Shown: one piece after another, positions 35,957-45,783 of the stretch
Layout: each line of letters starts with the position of its first letter
How positions within the stretch are numbered: the stretch's first letter is position 1
From: Tuwongella immobilis
Lineage (GTDB): Bacteria; Planctomycetota; Planctomycetia; Gemmatales; Gemmataceae
NCBI RefSeq assembly: GCF_901538355.1
Contig: NZ_LR593887.1
Location: forward strand, 1,464,920 to 1,528,919
Reading direction: 5' to 3'
Length of the DNA: 64,000 nucleotides
Program-made: the position numbers and the translations under genes
The notes under the pieces: model-generated
Told to the model about the DNA's origin: nothing
The model's input: only the letters and a program-made list of their open reading frames with translations
Database searches by the model: none

Positions 35957-36784
35957 ATGCTCGACCCGACGACGCTCGAGGATTATCTGGCCGCCGCGGA
36001 AGAAGCGGCCCGACGTGCGGCGGTAGTGTTGCACGAATGGCGGAAGCGATTCCAAGTCCGTGAGAAATCGCCTGCCGATCTGGTGACCGATGCCGATGTC
36101 GCCTCGCAAACGCTGATCAAGGCGTATTTGCAGGAGCGATTCCCCGGGCACGGGTTTCTCGGTGAAGAAGGAGCGGAGATTGACCCCGTCACGCGGGAAC
36201 TCAAACCGCTCCCAGCCGATGCTCCCCCCACTTGGATTGTGGATCCCATTGATGGCACCGCGAACTACGTTCACGATGTGCCGTTTTATTGCATCTCCAT
36301 CGGCTTATGGTTGCAAGGCGACCTGCGCGTGGGGGTGGTCTATGATCCGCGAATGAACGAAATGTTCTCCGCCGCACAGGGGTTGGGTGCCAAGCTCAAC
36401 GGCGAACCGATTCACGTCAGCCCGATTACCACGCTGCGCGAATCGATGCTCTCCACCGGCTTCCCCGCCGACCCGACCCGCAGCATGAAGAATGTGAACT
36501 GGTGGCGGAAGTTTACCGAACGCACGCAATCGCTGCGGCGGACGGGTTCCACGGCGTTGAACATGGCCTACGTCGCCGCTGGCCGATTCGATGCCTATTG
36601 GGCGTTTGACAATTTCGTCTGGGATGTTGCCGGTGGTGTGGTGCTGGTCCGCGAAGCGGGCGGGCAGATTACGCTGGTCGATGGTGGGGCGTATGATCCG
36701 TTCCGATACGATATCATCGCCACCAATGGGGCCATCCACGCGGAATGTCTGGAAGTGCTGAAAGATCCGCCTGAAAATCTGTAA
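35957..36784 (+). CDS. Inositol monophosphatase family protein (SuhB-like)
   Basis: 275 residues. Metal-dependent phosphatases of this family act on inositol monophosphate, fructose-1,6-bisphosphate or related substrates. Seen: ADLVTDADVASQ, GEEGAE, the metal-binding WIVDPIDGTANYVHDVPF, and C-terminal WDVAGGVVLVREAGG, all in the normal order and spacing. Substrate cannot be fixed from sequence. Starts 6 bp after the preceding gene and ends at a strong hairpin. Confidence 0.94.
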   Translation: MLDPTTLEDYLAAAEEAARRAAVVLHEWRKRFQVREKSPADLVTDADVASQTLIKAYLQERFPGHGFLGEEGAEIDPVTRELKPLPADAPPTWIVDPIDGTANYVHDVPFYCISIGLWLQGDLRVGVVYDPRMNEMFSAAQGLGAKLNGEPIHVSPITTLRESMLSTGFPADPTRSMKNVNWWRKFTERTQSLRRTGSTALNMAYVAAGRFDAYWAFDNFVWDVAGGVVLVREAGGQITLVDGGAYDPFRYDIIATNGAIHAECLEVLKDPPENL

Positions 36785-36794
36785 CCGCGGGATC

Positions 36795-36824
36795 CCGAGT
36801 CCCCCACTCTCCCTGGGGACTCGG
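36795..36824 (+). terminator. Hairpin terminator after inositol monophosphatase gene
   Basis: CCGAGTCCCC (36795-36804) with GGGGACTCGG (36815-36824), 10-nt loop, starting 10 bp after the stop. Confidence 0.7.
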
Positions 36825-36929
36825 AACGACTGTCGGCGATTCGCAAATCGGACTTTAACCAATCTGGAAAAATGGGTATGACAGAGTCCTCATGGAGGAA
36901 TGGACTCTTCGGCCAGGGAAGGACTCGCC

Positions 36930-38840
36930 GTGATTCGCACAACGCTGCTACTCATTGCGCTGGGACTGGTGCTGCCTGGACGGCTGACAGCACAGCCCGT
37001 CGGTCCGCCACCGAATTTCACGCCCACGGAAGAACCGCCGCTGGCCGATCCAATGTCCGCGCCGCGCTTGCAGCCCAATCTGGTGCAGCCCAATCCGGTG
37101 CAGCCGAATTCCGGCGATCTCCCCGCCGCACCAGCCCGTGCCACGCCGAGTCCGTCTTCCACACCGCCGCCGCAACCAATTACGCCGCAACCGTTTCCGG
37201 TGAATCCGGAGAGTGCCGCGCCGTTGCCTGGAGGCATGGCCGATTCCACGATTCCGCCGCCGAATCCGGGTGGAAATCCGCCAAGTGATTCGCAGGTGGA
37301 GCCCGCGCAATATGTGCTGCCGAGCAACCCATATGGCACACCCGTTGGCGGGTTCATGGGGGGCGCGGGGGTTCCGACTCGGATGCCGATGTTGGGCGAA
37401 AGCGACGGGTGGGACCCGCCCACGCCGGTGGTGGGGGTGCGTGTGGTGGCCCCAGCAACGCTCCCGGTCGGCAAGGATCTCACGATCCGGCTGGTGGTCG
37501 AGAATCGCTCGCGGGCACGGGCCAATCATGTCGAAGTGCGGGCACCGTTGCCGTTGGGCACCCAATTGGCGTCGGCCAATCCCGAACCCAGCGAGAAGAA
37601 ACCGACCGAACTGCTGTGGAAATTCGGAAGTTTGGACGCCGCCGCGCGCAAAGATATCGTCGTGACCTTGCGCATTCTCGATGCCACCGAAGTGACCATG
37701 ACCGCCCGCGTGAAATTCGAGCATGGCCAAACCGTGACCACCAAATTGGCCAAACCATCGCTGAAAGTGCGGCGAGTTGGGCCGACCGAAGGCGTCTTGT
37801 TTGATCCGTTTGTGGTTCGTCTGGAAGTCACCAATACTGGCGTGCTGCCGCTCAACGAAGTCGAAGTGAGTGAGACGTTGACGGACGGCCTGGAATTTGA
37901 TCGGGCCATGCCGGCGGTGACGCAAGTGGGGCAGCGCTGGCCGAGTTTCCCCGCCGATCGAATCCGCACGAATCCGCAAGGCAATCTGCGGACCTGGTAT
38001 GTTGGGGTGCTGCAACCGCGTCAAACGCAGGTGCTGGAATATCGATTAGTGCCGAAGAAATCCGGGAATCTGATGGGGCGAGCGGTGGCCAGCTCCAACG
38101 GCGTGCGCGACGAGGCGAATGGCCCCATTTCCGTGCTGGAGCCCAAGCTCGGCGTGCAAGTGGAAGGCCCGAAGACGGCGTTCGTGGGACAGCCCGCCAC
38201 ATACCGTGTGACGGTGAATAATCTGGGCGATTTGACGCTGAACAACGTGCGCGTGCTGGCCGAACTGCCGGTGGGGTGTCAACCGCTGCGGATGAGCAAC
38301 GACGGGCAGATTTTCCGCGATGCCGTGCAATGGATTGTCACCAAGTTGGAACCCGGCGGCAGTCGCACGATGTCGCTGACCTTGCGCTGTCCTTCGCCAG
38401 GGGTGCGGCGGACGCGGTTTACCGTGCGTGCGGATCGCGGATTGGAGCAAGTCGGCGAATCGGAAACCACGTTTGACGGTGTCGCCGCGTTGAATTGGAA
38501 TGCGCAAAGCGAGCCAACCAATGTGAAAGTGGGCGATGAATTCACCTACAAAATCACGGTGCACAATAGCGGCAGTGCGCCAGCGACGAATTTGGCCATC
38601 ACCGCCGATTTACCCACCAGCGTCGAATTCCGCAGCGCCGAGCCGGCCTATCAACCGGCCGCCAACGTCATCCGGTATACCCCGATCACATTGCCCGCTG
38701 GTGAAACCGCGACATTCCGCTTCACGGTGCGGGCTGCTCGCTCCGCCCAGGCCGTATTCAAACTCGATATGCTGGCCGATCACCTCGACCAATCGCAGCC
38801 GGTTCGATCGGAACCCAGTACCACCATCCGCAGCAATTAG
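36930..38840 (+). CDS. Exported DUF11-repeat surface protein
   Basis: About 636 residues from GTG 36930, preceded by GGGAAGG; ATG 36900 is an alternative with a poorly spaced ribosome site. A signal peptide (VIRTTLLLIALGLVLPGRLTAQ) leads into a 130-residue Pro/Asn-rich spacer. Three or four DUF11 / conserved-repeat beta domains follow, each with a pattern such as VTNTGVLPLNEVEVSETL, VNNLGDLTLNNVRVLAELP and VHNSGSAPATNLAITADLP. Such proteins are found on planctomycete and other cell surfaces and are thought structural or adhesive. No catalytic motif is visible. Confidence 0.82.
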   Translation: MIRTTLLLIALGLVLPGRLTAQPVGPPPNFTPTEEPPLADPMSAPRLQPNLVQPNPVQPNSGDLPAAPARATPSPSSTPPPQPITPQPFPVNPESAAPLPGGMADSTIPPPNPGGNPPSDSQVEPAQYVLPSNPYGTPVGGFMGGAGVPTRMPMLGESDGWDPPTPVVGVRVVAPATLPVGKDLTIRLVVENRSRARANHVEVRAPLPLGTQLASANPEPSEKKPTELLWKFGSLDAAARKDIVVTLRILDATEVTMTARVKFEHGQTVTTKLAKPSLKVRRVGPTEGVLFDPFVVRLEVTNTGVLPLNEVEVSETLTDGLEFDRAMPAVTQVGQRWPSFPADRIRTNPQGNLRTWYVGVLQPRQTQVLEYRLVPKKSGNLMGRAVASSNGVRDEANGPISVLEPKLGVQVEGPKTAFVGQPATYRVTVNNLGDLTLNNVRVLAELPVGCQPLRMSNDGQIFRDAVQWIVTKLEPGGSRTMSLTLRCPSPGVRRTRFTVRADRGLEQVGESETTFDGVAALNWNAQSEPTNVKVGDEFTYKITVHNSGSAPATNLAITADLPTSVEFRSAEPAYQPAANVIRYTPITLPAGETATFRFTVRAARSAQAVFKLDMLADHLDQSQPVRSEPSTTIRSN

Positions 38841-38998
38841 CCCACGCCGATCGGAGTGCCGATTTGACGCCGCAAAATCGGCGTTGCGGTCGGCATTCCG
38901 TTGATTTGGCCGACTTGTGCCGACTTCTCCCGACTTCCTGCCGCGACTGAGCGGATTCGCTTCCCCGATGCGGGTCATTCCTTGGGGTGCCGGTTTCC

Positions 38999-39004
38999 TA
39001 CAAT
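38999..39004 (+). promoter_or_regulatory. TACAAT -10-like hexamer
   Basis: TACAAT 62 bp before the bestrophin-like gene, in an otherwise featureless 225-bp gap. The -35 is unclear. Confidence 0.35.
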
Positions 39005-39065
39005 CCTCCTTGCCGTGACTTGGGTGGGCCAAGTGCGGATGCGGGATTGCTGGGGAAGCACGGGC

Positions 39066-39923
39066 ATGATTCTGTACGACTCGAAAGCATGGTATCGGAC
39101 GATTACGACGGTGCGTGGCACGGTGGTGCCGCGCATCGCGGGGCGGGTGGCCATTCTCTTCGGCATCGCGCTGCTGGTCTGGATTCTCCGCGAGCAAGTC
39201 GGGGCGTCGCTGCATGCGCTGAATCCGTTGGCCCATACGCTCATTGGTGTGGCGCTGGGTTTGCTCATCGTGTTTCGCACCAATAGTTCGTATGACCGCT
39301 ATTGGGAAGGGCGGAAGCAGTGGGGAGGAATCGTCAACGCCTCGCGGAATCTGCTGCGCGGCGCGACGGCGTATGCGGGCAATGCCGAGGGGCTGACGCG
39401 GCTGGTGGCGGCCTATCCGCTTGCACTCAAGCAGCATTTGCGCGGTAACCGCGATCTTGGCGAGTTGGAATCGCTGATTCCCGCCGATTTGCTGGCGAAA
39501 GTGGCCGCGGCGGGGAATCCGCCCATGGTTTTGGCCGTGGAGATGAGCCGCTGGATTCATGCCCGCGTGCAACGGCAGGAATTGCCCGTGGAAATGGCCC
39601 GGCATTTGGAAGCCATGGTCGCCACTTTGCTGGATTGCCAGGGCGCATGCGAGCGAATTCTGCGGACGCCGATTCCGTTTGTCTACGCGGTCCACATTCG
39701 GCAATTGCTGACGATTTACCTGGTCTCGCTGCCGTTTTCGCTGATTCCCGCCATGGGGTGGAGTGCGTTGTTCGCGGTGCCGGCCATCGCATTCGGAATG
39801 CTGGGAATTGAAGAAGCGGGCGTAGAGATTGAAGATCCGTTTGGCGATGATCCCAACGATTTGCCGATTGAGGCGATTTGCCAAACCATTCAACGCGATG
39901 CCACGACGATGGAGACGGTGTAA
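39066..39923 (+). CDS. Bestrophin-like family membrane protein
   Basis: 285 residues. Bestrophin homologues form pentameric anion or cation channels in the inner membrane. Seen: an N-terminal WYRTITTVRGTVVPRI, two hydrophobic segments (about 22-42 and 55-75), then FRTNSSYDRYWEGRKQWG, a family hallmark. Near 210-235 is the segment ERILRTPIPFVYAVHIRQLL, and two more hydrophobic helices precede an acidic IEDPFGDDPNDLP tail, also a family signature. ATG 39066 directly precedes the first family block. Stands alone; ends at a shared terminator. Confidence 0.88.
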   Translation: MILYDSKAWYRTITTVRGTVVPRIAGRVAILFGIALLVWILREQVGASLHALNPLAHTLIGVALGLLIVFRTNSSYDRYWEGRKQWGGIVNASRNLLRGATAYAGNAEGLTRLVAAYPLALKQHLRGNRDLGELESLIPADLLAKVAAAGNPPMVLAVEMSRWIHARVQRQELPVEMARHLEAMVATLLDCQGACERILRTPIPFVYAVHIRQLLTIYLVSLPFSLIPAMGWSALFAVPAIAFGMLGIEEAGVEIEDPFGDDPNDLPIEAICQTIQRDATTMETV

Positions 39924-39960
39924 CGTCTGCGCTGTGGAATGCGTCGCGGAAAATGAGCAA

Positions 39961-39990
39961 CCACCCGAGATCGCTGGGATCGTCGGGTGG
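39961..39990. terminator. Bidirectional hairpin terminator
   Basis: CCACCCGA (39961-39968) with TCGGGTGG (39983-39990), loop containing a second GATC/GATC pairing, between convergent genes. Confidence 0.65.
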
Positions 39991-40022
39991 TCACGCCATT
40001 TCGAGATTGCTGCGAATCTGGC

Positions 40023-41117
40023 TTAGCGAGTCGGGTTATCGTAGGAAGCCGGGGTGATCGACTTGCCGGACTTCGCTTCCGTGTTGGCCGAGATTCGGGT
40101 GCCGCTGATGGTGAATTGCAGCGTATCGGCGGTGAGTTCGCTGTAGGTGCCGCCGCGCTTGCACTTCATGCGGACGTTGCCCTTCATGGAGATTGCTCCA
40201 GTTTCCGAGGCGACGTTGAGTTGATCGCAATAGCCTTCGAATTCCGGCCCGATGAAGTGGACACGGCCGTAGCTGGAAACACCGGCGATCGATTGAATCA
40301 GGTCGTTGGCCTTGGGCGATTGGACATCGATGCGCTCGGAGTAAACCTTGAGCACGGTTTCGTCGTTCCGCTTGATTTCGAAACGCGGGCGAGCCATTCC
40401 CATGCGAACGTACAGCTTCAGTTGGCCGAAGTTGGCTTGCGTGGCCGGGGTGATGTTGCTGGTCGGCACGGCGGCGATTTTACGAGCCGGGGTGATGACC
40501 GCAGGCGGAATCGGAGCCGCGGGCGGGGTGGCAATCGGCGCGGTGGCCGTCACGGGAGTCACCGGCGGCATTGCAACCGGGGCAACCGGCGGAACGGCTG
40601 CGACTGGTGGCAACGGGGCCAACGGAGCTTGGGCTGGCTGAGGCATCGCAACCGGAGCCTTGATTGGTTCCAGATCCAACGGCGGCAGCGGGGCCAGCGG
40701 TTGTGAAGCCGGTTCCGGCAGCGGTTCGGGCGATGCAGCCTTCGCCGGGGCGGCCAATTCCTTCGGCAATTCCAAATCCAGGGCCGGCGCGGGAACTTCT
40801 GCCTTCAGCGTCTCGGTCGGATTCTTGGCCACCGGAACAGGGGCGGCCGGAACATCCGGCAGCACCAAATCGATGGCGAAATCATTGCCCGCGGTGGTGC
40901 TGATTGGCTTGGCGGCAATCGCGTTCGTTGGCTTGGCCGCGTGACGTTCGCACGTGCTCACGGTGTTCGTTTTGTCGGTCGTATGGCAGACCGGAGCCGG
41001 GGCGTTCCCCTTGGCTTGGGCCGCTGCTTTATCGGTGCGTTCGCTCGCCGAAACCGCAAGGGTTCCCAGGCTGAGGGCCAACACGCCGGACATAATTTTC
41101 ATGCGAGAAAGGGTCAT
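40023..41117 (-). CDS. Exported LptA/OstA-like protein with long proline-rich linker
   Basis: 364 residues. Signal peptide (about 1-25) and two cysteines (VCHTTD, TCERHA), then an alanine/proline-rich region (about 70-215, many PLPPL and APVAMP runs). A C-terminal domain (about 225-355) follows, with the pattern YCDQLNVASETGAISMKG then VRMKCKRGG and ADTLQFTI. This resembles the beta-taco OstA/LptA domain that shuttles lipopolysaccharide across the periplasm. kdsB in the same window is consistent with LPS-type lipid. The proline-rich linker is unusual for LptA, so it may be a variant bridge protein. CGGAGGATGAAGC precedes the ATG. Confidence 0.65.
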   Translation of the reverse strand: MTLSRMKIMSGVLALSLGTLAVSASERTDKAAAQAKGNAPAPVCHTTDKTNTVSTCERHAAKPTNAIAAKPISTTAGNDFAIDLVLPDVPAAPVPVAKNPTETLKAEVPAPALDLELPKELAAPAKAASPEPLPEPASQPLAPLPPLDLEPIKAPVAMPQPAQAPLAPLPPVAAVPPVAPVAMPPVTPVTATAPIATPPAAPIPPAVITPARKIAAVPTSNITPATQANFGQLKLYVRMGMARPRFEIKRNDETVLKVYSERIDVQSPKANDLIQSIAGVSSYGRVHFIGPEFEGYCDQLNVASETGAISMKGNVRMKCKRGGTYSELTADTLQFTISGTRISANTEAKSGKSITPASYDNPTR

Positions 41118-41332
41118 GCTTCATCCTCCGGGCGAGCAATTCGGGGAGCGTGTTGCTCGTCACGCGGGGCGGACAATAGCAGCAGATTTTCTCAAGGTAC
41201 AGACCAATTTTACCGACAGGAATTTCTCGTCGTGAACTCGGTAAACTGCGTGGAATGCGCGGAGTTCGGCGGTACAATCGACCCATTCCAGATTGTTGGC
41301 CCCGATTTGGGGTGGGAATGGGGATGCTGCCG

Positions 41333-42322
41333 ATGCGACCGAAGGTGTTTGTCAGCCGGATGATTCCGCAATCGGGCTTGAAGCGATTGCAAGAACGTTG
41401 CGAGGTGGAAGTGTGGCCCGATCGCATGCCGCCCGCGCCGGAGGTGCTGCGGGCGAAGATTGCCGATTGCGACGGGATTGTCTCGCTGCTGACTGATCGC
41501 ATTGATGCGCCGCTGATGGATGCGGCCCCGAGGCTGAAGGTGGTGAGCAATTTCGCCGTGGGGGTGAATAACATCGATCTGGCAGCGGCCACCGAGCGCG
41601 GAATCGCCATCGGAAATACCCCGGGTGTGCTGACGGATGCCACCGCCGATATTGCCGTGACGCTGCTGCTGGCGGCCGCACGTCGTTTGGGCGAGAGTAT
41701 GATTGATGCCCGCGAGGGGCGCTGGCTGACGTGGGAACCCACCGGTTGGCTGGGGCAAGACATTGGCGGGCGAACGCTGGGAATTGTCGGCATGGGCCGG
41801 ATTGGGTTGGCCATGGCCCGCCGCATGCACTATGGATGGGGCATGCCGATTGTCTACACCAGCCGCACGCCGAAGCCGGAAATCGATGCGGAACTGAAGG
41901 CCCGACGCGTGGAATTGCCGGAATTGCTGGCGATGAGCGATTATGTCTCGGTGCATGCGGATCTGAACCCCAGTACGAAGGGGTTGTTCGGGGCGGATCA
42001 ATTTCGGCAGATGAAACCGACGGCGGTGTTCATCAATACCTCACGCGGGCCGCTGGTCGATCAGGATGCCCTGGTGATGGCGTTGCGGGAGGGGTTGATC
42101 TTCTCCGCGGGGTTGGATGTGACCGACCCGGAGCCGCTGCCGCCGACGCATCCGCTCTACGCGCAGCCCAATTGCGTGATCGCCCCGCATATTGCCAGCG
42201 CCACGGTGCAAACACGGGATGAAATGGCGCGGATTTGTGCAGAAAATTTGTTGGCCGGTGTGTTGGGCCAACCCCTGACGGCGTGTGCGAATCCGGCTGT
42301 GGAGCCGAAGCGCCGTCGGTGA
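41333..42322 (+). CDS. D-isomer-specific 2-hydroxyacid dehydrogenase (glyoxylate/hydroxypyruvate reductase type)
   Basis: 329 residues from ATG 41333; in-frame ATGs at 41318 and 41324 would add a few residues. NAD(P)-dependent enzyme reducing 2-keto acids such as glyoxylate or hydroxypyruvate. Seen: MRPKVFVSRMIPQSGL start, the Rossmann GIVGMGRIGLAMARRM, catalytic TSRGPLVDQDAL (Arg), DPEPLPPTHPLY (Glu) and PHIASATVQTR (His). Order and length fit the GyaR-like group. A TACAAT (41274-41279) lies upstream. The exact substrate is inferred. Confidence 0.92.
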   Translation: MRPKVFVSRMIPQSGLKRLQERCEVEVWPDRMPPAPEVLRAKIADCDGIVSLLTDRIDAPLMDAAPRLKVVSNFAVGVNNIDLAAATERGIAIGNTPGVLTDATADIAVTLLLAAARRLGESMIDAREGRWLTWEPTGWLGQDIGGRTLGIVGMGRIGLAMARRMHYGWGMPIVYTSRTPKPEIDAELKARRVELPELLAMSDYVSVHADLNPSTKGLFGADQFRQMKPTAVFINTSRGPLVDQDALVMALREGLIFSAGLDVTDPEPLPPTHPLYAQPNCVIAPHIASATVQTRDEMARICAENLLAGVLGQPLTACANPAVEPKRRR

Positions 42323-42383
42323 CTCGTCTCAGGCTCGCGGATCGACTCGGCTTCTTGATTCTTTATTCTGGGAGATGTCCTTC

Positions 42384-44969
42384 ATGAGCACGCGCCTGCT
42401 GCGCTGGCTGCCGATGTTGGCGTTGTTGTGGGTGGCCCCGATGGTGGCTCAAACTCCGCCGGCCAGCCCCAACAATGCCCTGCAAACGGCCAAAGATCGG
42501 CCCATTGATATTCAACATCTGCGGTTGACCATGGCGGTGGATCTGCCGGGCAAGACCGTCGATGCTACCGCATTCATTCAATTTCAAACCTTGCAGGAAT
42601 TGTCCACCTTTCGACTCGATGCCGTCGAGTTTGAAATTTCCAAGGTCGAAGTGGCCGAGGGAAATGGTGGGCTGAAGCCGGTGAAATTCCAGCACGATGG
42701 CGACTATTTGGACGTGGAACTGGGCAGCACGTGGCCCAGCGAAAAGGCCGGCACCCTGCAGGTGACGTATCGCGTTCGCCAGCCGCGTGATGGGCTGTTT
42801 TTCTTTGGCCCGACTCCAGCGGAACCGACGATTCCGCTGATGGTCTGGAGTCAAGGCGAAGCGATCACCAATCGCTATTGGATTCCTTGCTTGGATCATC
42901 CGGACGAACGGCAAACGACGGAATTGATTGCGACGGTGGCCAAGGGGATGGACGTGCTGTCCAACGGTCGGCTCATCAGCCGCAAGGATAACGACAACGG
43001 CACCACGACCTTCCATTGGTCGCAAAGCCAGCCGCACGTCAGCTATCTGATTACGCTGGTGGTGGGCAAGTTCGCGGTGGTGGAAGAAGATTGGCGTGGC
43101 AAGCCGGTGCTGATGTATGTGCCGCCCGATCGCAAGGATGATGTGGCCCGCACGTTTGGCCGCACCCGCGAAATGCTCGATTTCTTCACCCGTCGCTTCG
43201 GGGTCGATTACCCCTGGGAAAAATACGCGCAAGTGGTGGTGGAGCAATTCAGCGGCGGCGGCATGGAAAACACCTCGGCCACGACTTTGACCGATCGCAG
43301 CTTGCATGATGCCCGCGCCTTTTTGGATAGCGATGCGGACGACCTAATCGCCCACGAATTGGCGCATCAATGGTGGGGCGATTTGGTGACCTGTCGAGAT
43401 TGGGCGCATCTGTGGCTGAATGAAGGGTTTGCGTCGTTTAGCGAAATCATCTGGAACGAATTCAAGCACGGCCCGGATCAAGGCGGGATGGTGCTGCTGA
43501 ATAAGTCGCGCCAGGCGATTGCAGGCGGGAAAGACAAGCCGATTGTCGATCGTCGCTATGCCGATCCGCGTGAGATGTTCGATGCCCGGGCCTATCCCAA
43601 GGGGGCGTGGGTGCTGCACATGTTGCGCGCGCAACTGGGCGAAGCGATGTTCTGGAAGGGCGTTCGGCACTACGCCATGACGCACCGATTCAAGAGCGTG
43701 GAAACCAGCGACTTGCGACGCTCGTTGGAAGCCGTCAGCGGCAAGAATCTGGAGCGATTTTTCTACGATTGGACGGAACGCCCCGGGTCGCCGACCGTGT
43801 CGGTGGTCACGACGTATCTGCCGGATACCAAGCAACTGAAGATCACCATCAGGCAGACGCAAGCGGGCGAAGCATTTCATTTCCCGCTGCCGATTTCGGT
43901 GGTGACCAGCACGGAAACCTCGCCGTTGTCGCTGAGCATCGCGGTCACGGAAAAGGAGCAGGTCTACTTCAGCAGCCCGCTGCCCAATGCGCCGCAAATG
44001 GTGCTGATTGATCCGCAATTTACCATCCTGGCAACGATGGAGGAAACCAAAGGCCGCGACCTCTGGAAGACGCAACTGCTGTCGGGGCCGACGTTTATCA
44101 GCCGAGTTCGTGCGGCGGAATTCTTCGGCAAGAGCGGTCAACCGGCGGATCGGGAACTGCTCGCGCAAGCCTTCGCTGGGGAAAAATCGTGGGGAGCCGC
44201 CAGCGAAATCGCCAAGGCACTCTCCGCCAGCGGTGGGGAGGTCTGCCGCGATGCGCTGCTGGCTGGGCTGAAATCCGAACAGCCGAAGATTCGTCGGGCC
44301 GCCGTCACCGAATTGTCGAAATTCGTGGGCGATGCGAAGGTGGTGGCCGCTCTGAAGACGCTGCTGCAACGGGGCGATGCGAGCTACTTTGTGGAAGCGG
44401 CCGCGCTGCGCAGCTATGGCAAACTCAATCAGCCAGATGTGGTTGCGGTGATGCTGCCTTGGCTGGCCCGGGCATCGCATAACGAAGTGATTCGTGCGGC
44501 GGCGTTGAGCGGCATCGGCGATTCCGGCGATCTGTCCGGATTGGATGCGCTCCTGGAATGGACCAAAGTGGGCAAACCCCGCGAAGCCCGACAAGGGGCA
44601 TTGCTGGCACTGCCACGATTGGCCAAGAAGGGGAACGCCACGCCGGAACTGCAAAAGGCGATCATCGCCGCCATCACCAAGGCATTGACGCAGCCCGGCG
44701 AAATGCCGCAACTGCGCCGCGATGCGTTGCTGGCACTGCGCGAGATGGGAGCCGCCGCCGCTCCAAGCCTGGAGACGCTCGAAGCGATTCTCGCGCACGA
44801 TCCGTCGTTCCGCATCCGCGAAGAGGCCCGCAAAACCGTCGAAGCCATCCGCACCAAAGGCCCGATTCCGGTGGAATTGACCAAGCTCCGCGAAGAGTTG
44901 GACCGCGTGAAAAAGCAGAATGAGCAACTGCAACAACGCATCCAACAACTCGAAGCGAAGGGCAAGTAA
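42384..44969 (+). CDS. Exported M1 family aminopeptidase with HEAT-repeat C-terminus
   Basis: 861 residues. Signal peptide (about 1-26), an N-terminal beta domain, then the catalytic M1 domain with the exopeptidase motif GGGMEN and zinc site HELAHQWW (His 324, Glu 325, His 328), LNEGFASF giving the third ligand, and a later YPKGAWVLHML. The final 280 residues are HEAT/PBS-like helical repeats (AAVTELSKFVGDAKVVAALKTLL) ending in a coiled coil (LREELDRVKKQNEQLQQRIQ). It would remove N-terminal residues from peptides outside the cytoplasm. ATG 42384 has GGGAG nine bases upstream. Confidence 0.93.
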   Translation: MSTRLLRWLPMLALLWVAPMVAQTPPASPNNALQTAKDRPIDIQHLRLTMAVDLPGKTVDATAFIQFQTLQELSTFRLDAVEFEISKVEVAEGNGGLKPVKFQHDGDYLDVELGSTWPSEKAGTLQVTYRVRQPRDGLFFFGPTPAEPTIPLMVWSQGEAITNRYWIPCLDHPDERQTTELIATVAKGMDVLSNGRLISRKDNDNGTTTFHWSQSQPHVSYLITLVVGKFAVVEEDWRGKPVLMYVPPDRKDDVARTFGRTREMLDFFTRRFGVDYPWEKYAQVVVEQFSGGGMENTSATTLTDRSLHDARAFLDSDADDLIAHELAHQWWGDLVTCRDWAHLWLNEGFASFSEIIWNEFKHGPDQGGMVLLNKSRQAIAGGKDKPIVDRRYADPREMFDARAYPKGAWVLHMLRAQLGEAMFWKGVRHYAMTHRFKSVETSDLRRSLEAVSGKNLERFFYDWTERPGSPTVSVVTTYLPDTKQLKITIRQTQAGEAFHFPLPISVVTSTETSPLSLSIAVTEKEQVYFSSPLPNAPQMVLIDPQFTILATMEETKGRDLWKTQLLSGPTFISRVRAAEFFGKSGQPADRELLAQAFAGEKSWGAASEIAKALSASGGEVCRDALLAGLKSEQPKIRRAAVTELSKFVGDAKVVAALKTLLQRGDASYFVEAAALRSYGKLNQPDVVAVMLPWLARASHNEVIRAAALSGIGDSGDLSGLDALLEWTKVGKPREARQGALLALPRLAKKGNATPELQKAIIAAITKALTQPGEMPQLRRDALLALREMGAAAAPSLETLEAILAHDPSFRIREEARKTVEAIRTKGPIPVELTKLREELDRVKKQNEQLQQRIQQLEAKGK

Positions 44970-44976
44970 GATTGGC

Positions 44977-45033
44977 ATCTCCCCGTCGAGTGACCCGGAC
45001 TGCAACTCGCATTTCGGCCACTCGGCGGGGGAT
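44977..45033 (+). terminator. Imperfect hairpin after aminopeptidase gene
   Basis: ATCTCCCCGTCGAGTG (44977-44992) pairs with CACTCGGCGGGGGAT (45019-45033) with two G-T pairs, just after the stop codon. Confidence 0.5.
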
Positions 45034-45178
45034 CGATCGGTTACGGATCGTTGGATTCTTGTCGAATCGGAACTCGAAGCGATTAGAAATTCGTGGGAAT
45101 GTGATTGACCGCCGCATGAAATGCCGCAAGATGAACGGGCATCTCCATTTCGGACGACATTGCCCAGGAGTTTCTCGC

Positions 45179-45772
45179 ATGCGTGCTGTTTCGAGCGTTG
45201 CGGTGTTCCGCGTCTGGATTGTGACCATCGTTCTGGCGGGGATTGGTGCGGTGGCCACTCGGTCAGCCGTGCATGCCGCCGATCGGCCGCCGATCACCCC
45301 AGCGGAAGTCAATGCCACCCAACAAGCGTGGTGCGACGGGCTGGTTGCCATCGGGAAAGTGGCCAAAGCCGGCGGCGATTATCGAGCCGTCACCACAAAG
45401 TTGATCGATGATCTGTACGATTATCGCGAAGGCACCGTCTTCTTCAAACCGACACTTTCCACGGGGAAGAATACCTTTCGCCCCACTCGGGAAGGTGCGA
45501 TTTCCTACTTCATTGGCGGGAGCGATCGATTCCCGGAAGATTCCGGATTCGCGCTGAAAGGTTGGCAGAAAGTCACCTTCGATAACAACGCTGCCGAGAA
45601 TGGAATGCAAATTCACGGCGAAATCGCCATCACCATGGGCAATGTCTACCTGACCAACGACAAGGGCGACGTCACGAAAGTGGATAAGACGTTTGTCTTT
45701 CGGCGTGGCAAAGATGGCAAGTTGCGGCTGTGCGTGCATAAATCCGCGCTGCCGTTTGAACCCAGCAAATAA
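45179..45772 (+). CDS. Exported NTF2-fold (SnoaL-like) protein
   Basis: 197 residues from ATG 45179, behind CCAGGAG; a hydrophobic signal (VWIVTIVLAGIGAVA) ends near HAADR. The mature part (about 35-195) has the pattern of small NTF2-fold proteins: an N-terminal helix (QQAWCDGLVAIGKV), YREGTVFFKPTL, FIGGSDRFPEDSGFAL and a C-terminal VDKTFVFRRGKDGKLRLCVHKS. Related periplasmic proteins are often labelled phosphoribosyl-AMP cyclohydrolase, but the HisI cysteine/histidine motifs are absent here. Ligand unknown. Confidence 0.75.
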   Translation: MRAVSSVAVFRVWIVTIVLAGIGAVATRSAVHAADRPPITPAEVNATQQAWCDGLVAIGKVAKAGGDYRAVTTKLIDDLYDYREGTVFFKPTLSTGKNTFRPTREGAISYFIGGSDRFPEDSGFALKGWQKVTFDNNAAENGMQIHGEIAITMGNVYLTNDKGDVTKVDKTFVFRRGKDGKLRLCVHKSALPFEPSK

Positions 45773-45783
45773 GTCGATTTCCC

